64,000 nt of DNA from Stentor roeselii. Its lineage: Eukaryota > Ciliophora > Heterotrichea > Heterotrichida > Stentoridae. The translations under genes and the position numbers were made by a program. The notes below the pieces were generated by a model that did no database searches, was not told where the DNA came from, and saw only the letters and a program-made list of their open reading frames with translations. Within the stretch, counting starts at the first letter, position 1, and each line of letters starts with the position of its first letter. This document shows, one piece after another, positions 20,180 through 29,413 of this stretch. Where the stretch lies: positions 94,986-158,985 of the forward strand of contig RSEH01000091.1 in assembly GCA_006503475.1 (NCBI GenBank), given 5' to 3'.

Positions 20180-21706
20180 ATGAATTTGAAAAATGAGATG
20201 AATAAACCGAAGGGGTACTTCTCGACTTATAGCTTTGGATGTGAACATAAACAAAGATTGGAAAATTTTATTAAGAGAAATAAACCTTTGTCACCCAGAA
20301 AGGAAAAATCTTCTAGTCCTGTTGTTGAAATTCAAAAAAAAGAGAAAAAGTTGACTTTTGGAGCTAAGGAACTGGTTTTTGTGGAAAAGGAAAAACCGTT
20401 GAAGGTTAAAGAACAGAGATTTGTTGAAAAGGAAAAAGTTTTGAATAAGTTTGATGGAGTATCTCGACCAAAAATTAGGTTTCCTTCATTTGAAGACACG
20501 AGAATCAGCCCTAGTCCCATATCGAAGAAGGAAATATTACTCACTGCTAAGGTAATCAATATGCAGATGGAAGCTCTGATCACTGCTGAGGCGGAAATAG
20601 ATCAGTTACGTCAAAAGATCTCTTCAACCCATTCATCATCCACAAGCAAGCTTCATTCCTTAGAAAAATCTCTAAAAGACCTAAAGCAATCATACCCCAT
20701 CCAAAAGTCATCTCTAGTGAAAAGTCTCTGCAAAGAAATAATTCTAGGCCTGATCCCTCAAGCAATTTGCCAATCAACCTTAAAATCCTCCTCCACCCTC
20801 GACGCCCGACAAAACGCTCTTCAAGTCTCCATCCAAAAAATGAAGAAACTCGAGAACAAATTAAAGTCAACAAAAGAATCTCTCGAAAAGCAAGCCTTAA
20901 ACCTATTGTCTCACAAAAACATTCTCTACGAAAAATCAGTAAAAATCCAAGAAAAAGCTGAAAGCATCGAAACCCTTTCAGCCTCTTTGGGGAAGTCCGA
21001 AAGAGCCGTGATCCAAATGGCCGAGTCCTTTAAAAAGCGAGAGGATCTTCTTGCGCTCAGGCTTGGGCAGATCTCCTGCCTTGAAAAGCAAATTCAAGAC
21101 CAAGAACTCTCTTTGTTAGCCATTTCTAAGAAAAGAAGTGAAAGTGCTGATCGACCTTCGAAGTTAGTAGAAAATCCTTTTTTACTTCGGGAAAACGCGC
21201 TCAAGGCCAAGGAAAATGAATTGAATGTGAGGAGAAAAGAAATTGAGGAAAAAAAAAATGCTGTTCTTGAGGTTAAGTCGAAAATCAAGTGGAGACTTAA
21301 TAATATCGTGAGTTTGGAAAGAAGATCGGAAAAAATTAAACAGAATTCGGAGAATAAAGCTGAGGAATTTGAAAATTTTGTAAAACAAGAGGAAAAAATG
21401 CTCCAGCTTTGGAGAGAAAAAGTGAAAAATAAAGAACTTGTAGTCAATCAGCTTAGGAATAAATGCAAAGACCTGGAAAACCGTCTCAAGAACTTTAATG
21501 AAAATAGGGACTACGAAAAAGATAGCATTGAAGAATTCCAGGTGATTGAAAAAGAAGTGGAAGTTTCGAATAAAGTAGAAAAATTTACAGATTTCGCGAA
21601 AAGGTTCCAACTGCGTCAAGCTGAAAGAAGAAAGGAGTACCAGGAGATAAGCAAAGAAAAAAAAGAACTATCAGAAAAAATCAGTTCGATCTTGAAATTC
21701 CAGTAA
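20180..21706 (+). CDS. Long coiled-coil protein
   Basis: 508 residues, single exon, start in TTTATAATG. Residues about 1-110 are basic (Lys/Glu/Pro). From about 115 to the end it is nearly continuous heptad-type coiled coil rich in Lys, Glu, Leu and Gln, interrupted around 165-195. No head domain was recognised. Centrosomal, basal-body or cortical structural proteins look like this; the function is not determined. It converges on the gene at 21785 with a 78-bp gap containing a small duplication. Confidence 0.75.
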   Translation: MNLKNEMNKPKGYFSTYSFGCEHKQRLENFIKRNKPLSPRKEKSSSPVVEIQKKEKKLTFGAKELVFVEKEKPLKVKEQRFVEKEKVLNKFDGVSRPKIRFPSFEDTRISPSPISKKEILLTAKVINMQMEALITAEAEIDQLRQKISSTHSSSTSKLHSLEKSLKDLKQSYPIQKSSLVKSLCKEIILGLIPQAICQSTLKSSSTLDARQNALQVSIQKMKKLENKLKSTKESLEKQALNLLSHKNILYEKSVKIQEKAESIETLSASLGKSERAVIQMAESFKKREDLLALRLGQISCLEKQIQDQELSLLAISKKRSESADRPSKLVENPFLLRENALKAKENELNVRRKEIEEKKNAVLEVKSKIKWRLNNIVSLERRSEKIKQNSENKAEEFENFVKQEEKMLQLWREKVKNKELVVNQLRNKCKDLENRLKNFNENRDYEKDSIEEFQVIEKEVEVSNKVEKFTDFAKRFQLRQAERRKEYQEISKEKKELSEKISSILKFQ

Positions 21707-21707
21707 T

Positions 21708-21815
21708 CATGTAAACTAAGAAAAATCATAAATCCAGCATTTAAAGTAATAATAAATGAGATAAATCCAGCATTTTAATGTAAACTAAGAAATGTCATTA
21801 AATCCAGCATTATCA
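21708..21815. repeat. Direct repeat duplicating the 3' end of the minus-strand gene
   Basis: The motif ATGTAAACTAAGAAA...TCAT-AAATCCAGCATT occurs at about 21709-21741 and again at 21778-21812, with a third shorter copy (ATAAATCCAGCATTTTAA) near 21760-21778. The second copy contains the real stop and last codons (GFNDIS, stop) of the minus-strand gene. The others are downstream copies of that gene end, so this is a local tandem microduplication. Confidence 0.7.
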
Positions 21816-23476
21816 ATAACTCTAAAAATAATCAAATCTTTACAATCATCGTCGTAGTATTTTTCAAGGACTTGGTTGAAACACATGAGAAACTCTTGGA
21901 AGTTTCGACTGTTTACTCCAATTTCTCTTATCATTTGATGTGTCATGCTTCTGGAATCGAGAATACCGCCTTTTAAACAGGTGTCTATAAATTCTTTGAA
22001 ACTACTGGTCTTGGTTAATGGCTTTATTCCTGCGGAGAATTGATCGTGGCTGAGAACTGATCCGATTATTTCGCTTATTATTGTTTCGATTAGGCCTTGC
22101 CTTGCTTTGTACTCGCGGCATAGCTCTTCGTTTATTTTTGCTTGCTTTTTCAGTTCTTTTGCCCTGAAGACAGTTTTATCATACAACTCAGCTAAAGGCG
22201 AGACAATATTATCCCTAACAACACTCGGCTGATAACTATGAGCCAAGCTAAGACTAGCCGAAAACGATTTATAAATAGAGAACTCATTTTCTCTATCAAA
22301 GCTGACATATTCCGCAGGTTTAACCTTGATACCATCAATTCGAGTGCGAATATTATCAAGTTTTTTAGTGATGACTTCTTCCTCACTATGATGGTTTTCC
22401 ACCTTCTTCACCTCAAACGGGTTGCTGGTGCTTGTTCGAATGAACCTTCTAAGCGCGACAGACTGAAGCAGCAGTTCCAAATCAACCCCTTTAATTTTGC
22501 ATCCAATCAAAAGCCACTTTCCCTTCGAATTTTCAATGAAATCAAAGTAAGCTTCATTCACAGGGGCTCCATTCATGATATCTCTCCATCTTTCAATCAT
22601 CGACAAGAAGTCTTTGATAATTCCTTCTAAAGCAGCGTATTTTACATGAGGCGTCACAGTGACTGAGTTTTGAGAGTCACTCTGCTTTGTGATATACGTC
22701 GATGCAGCGAAAGCCACCTTCGTCAGACTTGCTTGTCGGGTGAAGTTATTCAAATGAGCCTTCAAATGACCAATCAATAGTTTTTTCTTATCAGAAGCCA
22801 AAGTTTTCATCTTAGACTTATGCAGATGAAAAGGAGAAAAAGATGTTTTAAGCAGTCTTCCAGCGTAGTTATACTCAGAAACATTAAACATATAAGAAGA
22901 GTTCTTCGGTCTCGCCATCAGCTGGTCAGTGAACCACTGAGACTTGGGCAGGGGGTTCTTGTTAGACACTAAAAAATAAGTGAACCCTTTTTCTCGATTC
23001 CATCGAATTCTAAGTTTTCTCGAGAATTTTGTGCCTGAGTTGATAAACTTCTGTAACAATGAAAACTCTTGACTTGTGTTATGCTCTCGTGCTTCGGCTT
23101 CGTCGGCGTAAAGCTGAACTGAACTGGTTGTGAAGTGAATGTACTTCGGTTGGCGATACTTTCGCATTTCTAACTCTTTTGTTAGTTCAAAGAACTTTTC
23201 GTAGGAATGACTGTCGGACTCCATGTGTAACTCGCCTTCTCTGAAATAAAATAATGCATGTCTTTGAGCACTGCTGATTGAAAAATAAGAAGTCGGGATT
23301 AAAGTGTTTAAAGATGTTCCTGAGTAGAGAAGGAATAGGAAAAGATGTAGCTTGCTTGAGAAGTCCTTGTTGAATATCGTTGAAAGGTAAACTGATGGTC
23401 GTTGCTTTGGGGTTTCTGTTGAGTTTAAACGAGTTGATTTCCGCATTGGGAGTAAAAGTTTAGATTTTCTTTCCAT
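21785..23476 (-). CDS. 563-residue protein of unknown function
   Basis: Single exon with start context TAATAAATGG. The first 40 residues are basic. The body is a mixed alpha/beta sequence without low complexity and with several aromatic-rich conserved-looking stretches (KYIHFTTSSVQLYAD, KGFTYFLVSNKNPLPKSQWF, GKWLLIGCKIKGVDLELLLQS). The C-terminal third is helical. No signal peptide or membrane helix is evident. I do not recognise the family. Its stop codon lies inside a small direct repeat. Confidence 0.75.
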   Translation of the reverse strand: MERKSKLLLPMRKSTRLNSTETPKQRPSVYLSTIFNKDFSSKLHLFLFLLYSGTSLNTLIPTSYFSISSAQRHALFYFREGELHMESDSHSYEKFFELTKELEMRKYRQPKYIHFTTSSVQLYADEAEAREHNTSQEFSLLQKFINSGTKFSRKLRIRWNREKGFTYFLVSNKNPLPKSQWFTDQLMARPKNSSYMFNVSEYNYAGRLLKTSFSPFHLHKSKMKTLASDKKKLLIGHLKAHLNNFTRQASLTKVAFAASTYITKQSDSQNSVTVTPHVKYAALEGIIKDFLSMIERWRDIMNGAPVNEAYFDFIENSKGKWLLIGCKIKGVDLELLLQSVALRRFIRTSTSNPFEVKKVENHHSEEEVITKKLDNIRTRIDGIKVKPAEYVSFDRENEFSIYKSFSASLSLAHSYQPSVVRDNIVSPLAELYDKTVFRAKELKKQAKINEELCREYKARQGLIETIISEIIGSVLSHDQFSAGIKPLTKTSSFKEFIDTCLKGGILDSRSMTHQMIREIGVNSRNFQEFLMCFNQVLEKYYDDDCKDLIIFRVIDNAGFNDIS

Positions 23477-23610
23477 TTATTATGAGAAGGTTGAAAGTTA
23501 ATGAAGTTGATGAAGGTTAACAAAGAATTGAAATTTTACAGATTTATGGCAAATACTTAAAGATCTTGAAATCTTCAGGTAAAGTAATCGGTGAATATAT
23601 ATTAATTATG

Positions 23611-24579
23611 TTACAAGGACGTTTGATTGATACTGGTATAGTCCTCGTACTTAATATTCCTGAGATCTCGAATCATCATTTTATAGCAATTTCTATACTT
23701 GACATCCATTGTAGGGTCAAGTTTCCTTAACTTCTCTTCAATACTCAAAGCGATATTCCTGGCTATTTTATGATCAAATCCATTTCCCTGCAAAATAAAA
23801 GAAATTTTCTTACAAACAACAACCCTAAGTCGAAAATCAACAACTCCAGAACTCTTTCTATTATGATTCCAGGCCCCTTTCAAGTTAATGACATGATTTC
23901 CAAGTTCCTTCACCTTTTCAAAAGGTGACCTGGAGCAACAAACAGAAATCGCAGTCAAAAGTTTCTCGATATGAACTTTTTTCAGATGTTTTTTATTTAC
24001 CTGGATTTTAGCCAAAGAGATGAGAATTTCACAAAGATTTGAAATATTCGATTCAATTGAATTGTCATTTGAGATGTCTGAAAGCATTTTTTCATATCGT
24101 TTATAAGTGTCTAAACCCACCTGCTCCAATTCAATCTTATCGTGAAAGCTGATCAGTTGCTTTAGTTCAGTTATTTTTGGTTCTATTTCTTTGTTTATCT
24201 TTGTGTACGGCGTGGATTTGTTTTGGCAGAGTCGCGTGTTGATTTCTTTCATTTGCGAATAGTCGAGTTTTCCTTCTGATAGCTCTCGTGCTGCCTCGAT
24301 ACAGTTTTTTAAGTGCTTTGATGATGATACTCTTGGTTGGGCTTTGGAGTACTTGTCGAAGCTTCGTTGAAAGTCTTGGATATGCTTTGAACTCAGATAG
24401 GCACTAGATAAATTGTACTGCGAGTTCTCGCCGATGAACTGGATGTAGGTTAGACTTTCTCCCTTTTCGGATTTTGTTTTCGTGTTGTTTAAGTCGATCT
24501 AAATGGAATTTACGACTCCTGGCCACCAAGGATATCCCTTAACTTTTCCCCAAACAACTTGAAAATTTATGGTCACCAT
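23611..24579 (-). CDS. PWWP domain + TFIIS N-terminal (LW) + TFIIS central domain protein
   Basis: CDS is complement(23611..24498, 24514..24579), 317 residues, with intron GTAAATTCCATTTAG at 24499-24513 removing a TAG. The first exon encodes VWGKVKGYPWWPGV, a clear PWWP core (residues 9-22), and the next about 60 residues complete the domain. Residues about 134-235 fit a TFIIS N-terminal/LW helical bundle (LISLAKIQVNKKHLKK...LLTAI...NLKGAWNHN). Residues about 242-317 fit the TFIIS central domain (C..I......IARNIALSIEEKL, then KYRNCYKMMIRDLRNI). The C-terminal zinc ribbon of TFIIS is absent. PWWP domains read methylated histone tails and LW/central domains bind elongation machinery, so a chromatin-linked RNA polymerase II elongation role is likely (inference). 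Confidence 0.8.
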
Positions 24580-24621
24580 TTATTTGAGTCCTTCGAATTG
24601 GAAATCTTGGAAAAGGCCATC

Positions 24622-24834
24622 CTATATCAACCGAGTTAAAATCACGTTAATTTCATGATCATTTTTCAAATTCCAAAGAGTCATAAGCTCAAAATTGAAT
24701 TTTGCAAAACAATAAAGATTTATAAGCACATCAAGAAGAATCAATCTCTTTGCTAAACCTTTTCCTCTCAGTAAGTCAAGATCCTCTGTATTAAAAGTTC
24801 TAAAAAGGTCAAAAAGGTCTCTGGCAGTAAAAGT
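24622..24834 (-). pseudogene. Coding-like fragment upstream of the PWWP gene
   Basis: A minus-strand frame is open from 24834 to a TAG at 24622 (70 codons) and has coding-like, helix-rich content (LRGKGLAKRLILLDVLINLY, FELMTLWNLKNDHEIN). It has no ATG near its beginning, and no 15-nt intron removes the flanking stops. Beyond the TAG the same frame continues 13 codons to a TAA directly abutting the PWWP ATG. It looks like the remnant 3' end of a former tandem neighbour. A missed exon with an unusual intron is the alternative. Confidence 0.35.
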
Positions 24835-24917
24835 CTATCGTAATCTTTGCTAATTATCTAAGTAAATGAATATTTCAACTGAAACTTGTCTGGATTGGAG
24901 AAAATACAATTATTATT

Positions 24918-25586
24918 ATGGACCTTGATGAAAACTCCAGTCAATTCAACATGATTGACCTGATAAGGGAAATCAGAAGCACGCCTGCCGACCTGAGTCC
25001 TTCTTCAGCGAAGCAATGCTTTCCTTACCTTCAAACTTTTTACACTCCAAAAGAGAAGGAAAAGGCAGTTTTTTCCTATTCGAATAGACTAGGCATCAAC
25101 TTCACACATAATGATACTTTGAAGTTCAGTAAACCTTTCTTTTCTGTGGGTCGAATGTTTAAAAGTATTGAATCTCCTACACGCATCGCGACTCCCGCTT
25201 ATAAAAGATCGTCTTCCAAGCCTTTTTCAGCAAAAAAAACCTTTTTAACAAGTTTTCAGAGAATTGGTCTTCCCCAGAATAAAGAAACTTCATTTAAGAA
25301 CTTTTTCATCCAAAAGATTCAGCCTCGTCTGAGAAAACCTTCGAATAAAAGCACTAGAATTAAAAGAATCGTTTTGGAAAACAATGAAAGACTTTCTCCT
25401 GATATCTTAAAAATCAATAAAATCTTTCATGTGACTCAGAACTCGAAAAATGATGAAAGGTGTCTGTCGAGGATTGAAATGAATAAAAACAAGCAGAAAA
25501 AAATTGTTATTGAACTTGATGGAGTGTTGAGACTTGATGAGAGTGAGACGAGCTTTAATAAATCTGGAAGTTTGCCGAGGTATTAA
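24918..25586 (+). CDS. Basic protein of unknown function
   Basis: 222 residues, single exon, start after TTATTATT. The sequence is rich in Lys, Arg, Ser, Phe and Asn without a recognisable domain. It begins with an acidic helix (MIDLIREIRSTPADLS) and continues as a basic, probably disordered chain. It is divergent from the PWWP gene with 338 bp between start codons. No function can be assigned. Confidence 0.65.
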   Translation: MDLDENSSQFNMIDLIREIRSTPADLSPSSAKQCFPYLQTFYTPKEKEKAVFSYSNRLGINFTHNDTLKFSKPFFSVGRMFKSIESPTRIATPAYKRSSSKPFSAKKTFLTSFQRIGLPQNKETSFKNFFIQKIQPRLRKPSNKSTRIKRIVLENNERLSPDILKINKIFHVTQNSKNDERCLSRIEMNKNKQKKIVIELDGVLRLDESETSFNKSGSLPRY

Positions 25587-26635
25587 TATGAATTTGAGTA
25601 GATTTTGATATGGATGTTGACTTGGATGAATTTTAGGGAAAGAGGTTTTATTTGATCAGTTATTATTTAATGAGAGTCGATTTTTTAAGATTTGGGTGCT
25701 GTTGATGTTATATTTTTGAGGAAAGTTTATGAAGAAGGGGCTTAGATTGGACTTGTAGTATGTGGGAATCTTTGTAGGTATATGTGTTGTGAAACTTGCA
25801 GGATGGTAATTACGAGTCAGGTACAGTATAGTTAAAATCTTCATTTGGCAGGTATAAGCTTTATTGTCTCTTCATTTATGTTCTCCTGAGCTCTAGTCAA
25901 CATAATCATAGGTCATTAGTGGACCGATACCTTCAAAAGTACATAATACTGTTATTCATTCTTTATCCTCTTTAGTTTACATGCTTATCTCATATCCGGG
26001 CCATATCACATTGAAATCCTAAGAAATATCCTTAATTCTAATATATTTACAAGGGAACTCTAAATAAACTGATATATCCAGAATTCATTTGATTAACTTG
26101 CTACAGGTTCTCAGGTTAAAACTTGATTTTCTTCAAATGTGTTTAAAATGTCTGTATCTCTAAATATAAGAAATTCTTTTACATCAGATCGATTCTCACC
26201 AGGCTTGGATCGGAAGGATTCAAGGTCTATTGAAATAGGAGGAATGATTGAAGCGGTTATATATGGAGTTCTTTTTGATGTTTTTGATTCATTTGGGTTG
26301 ATTTTGAAGATATACTTGTTGATTGCTGCACCTTTTTAATGTTTTTTTTTACTGATAAATTCGTTTTTTGATCTTCTTTAATTTATCGGGTTTTCCATTA
26401 AGTATCCAATTCGAATCTAAAATAACTGTGCACCTAGGTAGTTCTCTAAGCGTCCTTCATTGAAAACTATGAAGTTGTAGATCTATCAAGTAATTCTAGA
26501 TATAATCAGAATTTTTTCACTTAAAAAATATTCACCATCTGATCTTTGTTCATATTCAGCTGATCTTAGTTTTAATTTAATTCTCTTCTGTATCACAGTG
26601 TCGATTAACCTGCTCCTTTACACTAGCTCCATTCA
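25587..26635. other. 1-kb intergenic region with one doubtful small ORF
   Basis: Mostly AT-rich with no recognisable gene. An ORF from ATG 26148 to 26339 (63 residues, hydrophobic C-terminal 25 residues) has borderline coding composition and no known relative in this window; it could be a relic or a tiny membrane protein. A minus-strand 62-codon frame at 25656-25844 is AT-driven. No RNA gene was recognised. Confidence 0.5.
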
Positions 26636-27256
26636 TTAATTAACGGCGAAGAAAAAAGTAACACCCAGTACGCCAATCAGAATAAGTCCGCTTAGTCCGC
26701 AGATGATTGTCCACTTGATGTTCTGGCATCTCGCTAGACTAAACAACTCGTCTCCACCTTTCTTGAAGATAAGGGCTCGGGTTTCCATTTCTTCAGTCTT
26801 TTGTGCGATTACCTCCATTTTTGCAGTGTTTTTTAGCACTCTTTGGATGTTTGTCATCACGATGTCATTTATTTCGTTTACTTCAGAGTTTATTCTAGTT
26901 ATTCGGTCTTCGTTTTGGTTTGCTATGAAACGTTTTGTGATTTCTTCCAGGTCTTCGGAGGATGGGTATCTTAGATCTTTCATTACTTCGATCATTTCGA
27001 AGGCAAGCTTTTTTGAATATCCGCTCTCAACAACAACAACAAAACTTTTTCCATCCACATTAAGTAAATGCACATGATAAGTATTCTCATAATTAAACGA
27101 GCTACGAGCATTTGGTCTAACACCTTCACAAACAAGTTTCTCAACAACATCCGGAATAGTTCCAGGTTTTGAAAACTGTGCCTTGAGACTTTCCGCAAAA
27201 AAAACGCCAGCATAAAAAATCTGTTTAGGCCTACGAGAAGGTACTCGGTTATACAT
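26636..27256 (-). CDS. Longin-type R-SNARE (VAMP7-like) with Asn at the zero layer
   Basis: 206 residues: longin domain about 1-115, SNARE motif about 117-177, membrane anchor about 181-203 and a three-residue luminal end. The motif aligns with synaptobrevins (V-x-EI..I...NI..VL), with the canonical zero-layer Arg of VLERDQKL replaced by Asn143 (VLKNTAKM; codon AAC, 26828-26830). Acts in vesicle fusion with endosomal, lysosomal or plasma membrane, by family. The gene starts 14 bp after the kinesin stop on the same strand. Confidence 0.85.
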   Translation of the reverse strand: MYNRVPSRRPKQIFYAGVFFAESLKAQFSKPGTIPDVVEKLVCEGVRPNARSSFNYENTYHVHLLNVDGKSFVVVVESGYSKKLAFEMIEVMKDLRYPSSEDLEEITKRFIANQNEDRITRINSEVNEINDIVMTNIQRVLKNTAKMEVIAQKTEEMETRALIFKKGGDELFSLARCQNIKWTIICGLSGLILIGVLGVTFFFAVN

Positions 27257-27270
27257 CTTATTAATTAAAC

Positions 27271-29391
27271 TTAAAGCTTATAAACCGGTTTACGCACCTT
27301 TGGACTGGCATTCGAACTACGGTCAACCCGAGGAGGTCTTCTTATTTGTGCTCTTTTCTCACTTTGCACATAAGAACTCGCGTTAGACTCTTCAGAGTCA
27401 CTTGAACCCGTCGAATAAGACCTAATCCGATGCGCATATCTTCGATTTCGACCTTCTTTGTACTTGTCTTTTTTTTCTTTAGAAATTTTCGGCAAGTTAG
27501 TCGATTCTCGTCCTTTTGAATGAACTGAAGAAGTCGGTGAGACGTTTTTAGGCCGAGGAATGCGAGAATGAGAAATTGGAGGAAGACTTCTGGCATAGTC
27601 GCCTTTTTTTCCAATAATCATCGATTGCGCTGAGATTTCGTCGAAGGAGCGAAGGTTGCTGATGACTCGTTCAGGTGAGTTTCTGATTAAGTCTTGGTTG
27701 GAGTCGATGATTGTGTCGCGTAGTCGAAGCTGCTCTTCGAGCAGCTTGATATATTGGTCCTTTTGCTCCATGGCAGCTTTGTTTTGGCTTTCTTTGCATT
27801 CTATTTCCAAGGAACTTATATTAAGCGCGTGTTTTTTCATTTCAATTGAAAGTTGGGAGAGGTAAGGTTCTTGTACTCCAAGTTTAACCCAAGAATTTTC
27901 AATTCCTTGTCTTTTCTTTTCAAGTTCAATTGCTTTTTCTCTTTCTTGTCTCAGTTGAAGGTCGTAGTTTTCAATGGTTTTCTTTAAAGTTTCTATTTCT
28001 CCCTTGGCATAATTAAAAGCGTCGGAATTTTCAGGGATTTTTGCAAGTTCCAGTTGTCTGGAATAAACAACGAACTCTAATTGACTCAGGTTTTGTTCGA
28101 TTAAATGAAGAGATTTTCGGGTTTTAGCCTCTTCTTGGAAGTGGGTTCCGAGGACGATTAGGTATTTTTCGATGGAGACAGAAGGAATGTTTCTTTTTGA
28201 GTGAAGTTGTGTTCGAAGCTCGTTGATTTCTTGTCGAAGTTGAGAAATTATGGTGGTGTATTTGGAGATGTGGTATTGAACATTCACGACGTTCTTTTGA
28301 ACGTTTGTTTTTATGTTCTTTGCACGGTTTGCGTAGCTTAGGGTGTTGTGGGTGTCTTCGAATGATGCGTAAGAAGGAGATACGCAGGCGATCATCACCG
28401 TGCGACAGTTACCGCCTAGGGAGTCTTTGAGAAGTCTGGTTAATTTACTGTCTCGGTAGGGGATGAATAGTTTACTTCCTTTTTCTGCGTTTTCGTATAG
28501 GGCGTTTATACAGTTTCCTAGAGCTAGTAATGATCTGTTTATATTCGCACCTTCTAGAAGCCGGATTCCTCGGTTTTTTGTTGTGGATGCACGCTCGGAA
28601 CCTGCCAAGTCAATCAAGCTGAGTTTGCCGCTAATGATTTCCGCATCCGCACCAGAAGCCTTATCCCTATACTCAACAATAATCTGAAGTACAGCATGTG
28701 ATCTCGAAGAAGTTTCATTTGCCATAGTAGCTTCACAAGTTCTTCTCTTATTTCCATTTCTGATAAGGTTAATCACATCACTCGGGGAAGTCACCATGAC
28801 TTCACTAAGTCCCGCAATGGTGACTCCCTTCATCGAGTCCTCCCTGACATCTAACGACTCAGAGCTAGTAGTAAGTAAGTCTCTAACTTCTTCATTATAA
28901 ATCTCCAAATAACTAAGTCTGACTTTATACTGCCTCTCAAGCGACAATCTAGAAAGACATTCAAAAACTTCCTGAAAAGTAAGAATCATAAGTCCAGGAC
29001 TTTCACTATCTCCAATCATAGTATGAGTCTTTCCAGCTCCAGTCGCTCCATAAGCGAAAACAGTAGCATTATATCCATTCGAAACTCCATCAATCAAAAA
29101 TCGAGTGGTTTTTTCGAATATCCCTTCCTGACTCGCAGTTTTATCAAAAGCCACATCGAACGCGAATTGTTTTTCACGAGACCTGTTCGACCTGAACGAG
29201 TCTTCGGGAAGGTTAACGTCAGCCATCGGATCCATGAGCACGACCAAGTTGGAGTCGAGGACATGCACAAGGCACCTCATGTCAACCTCGGCTTCTTTTT
29301 TATTCAGAGGGCGAACACGGACACAGACGACTATGTTGCCTGAAAGGTTTTCGTTACTTTCATCATCTTTTTTCTCGAAAGGTTTTCGCAT
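27271..29391 (-). CDS. Kinesin-8 motor (Kip3/KIF18-like)
   Basis: 706 residues from the ATG at 29391. The frame continues 47 codons further, but that part overlaps the divergent LITAF-like gene, so the internal ATG is chosen. The motor domain covers about residues 18-385 with P-loop GATGAGKT, switch I NETSSRSH, switch II DLAGSE and the neck-side hallmark NRAKNIKTNVQKNVVNV followed by HI.KY, which is diagnostic of kinesin-8. A coiled coil follows (about 390-570), then a basic Ser/Arg-rich tail. Kinesin-8 walks to microtubule plus ends and controls spindle and ciliary microtubule length. Strong synonymous-codon skew switches occur near 28620. Confidence 0.92.
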   Translation of the reverse strand: MRKPFEKKDDESNENLSGNIVVCVRVRPLNKKEAEVDMRCLVHVLDSNLVVLMDPMADVNLPEDSFRSNRSREKQFAFDVAFDKTASQEGIFEKTTRFLIDGVSNGYNATVFAYGATGAGKTHTMIGDSESPGLMILTFQEVFECLSRLSLERQYKVRLSYLEIYNEEVRDLLTTSSESLDVREDSMKGVTIAGLSEVMVTSPSDVINLIRNGNKRRTCEATMANETSSRSHAVLQIIVEYRDKASGADAEIISGKLSLIDLAGSERASTTKNRGIRLLEGANINRSLLALGNCINALYENAEKGSKLFIPYRDSKLTRLLKDSLGGNCRTVMIACVSPSYASFEDTHNTLSYANRAKNIKTNVQKNVVNVQYHISKYTTIISQLRQEINELRTQLHSKRNIPSVSIEKYLIVLGTHFQEEAKTRKSLHLIEQNLSQLEFVVYSRQLELAKIPENSDAFNYAKGEIETLKKTIENYDLQLRQEREKAIELEKKRQGIENSWVKLGVQEPYLSQLSIEMKKHALNISSLEIECKESQNKAAMEQKDQYIKLLEEQLRLRDTIIDSNQDLIRNSPERVISNLRSFDEISAQSMIIGKKGDYARSLPPISHSRIPRPKNVSPTSSVHSKGRESTNLPKISKEKKDKYKEGRNRRYAHRIRSYSTGSSDSEESNASSYVQSEKRAQIRRPPRVDRSSNASPKVRKPVYKL

Positions 29392-29413
29392 ATTATAAAA
29401 GACTTCACTTGTA
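29392..29413. promoter_or_regulatory. 22-bp divergent start-to-start interval
   Basis: Only ATTATAAAAGACTTCACTTG plus two bases separates the start codons of kinesin-8 (minus) and the LITAF-like gene (plus). It contains a TATAAAA string. Both 5' UTRs and any bidirectional core promoter must fit here or extend into the opposite coding sequence. Confidence 0.55.

Noticed and set aside
21182-21619. 145-codon minus-strand Phe-rich ORF
   Set aside because: It is the antisense shadow of a coiled-coil gene (Lys/Glu codons read as Phe/Leu/Ser).
25656-25844. 62-codon minus-strand ORF
   Set aside because: AT-driven frame with Asn/Tyr/Ile/Thr composition, no start context and no domain.
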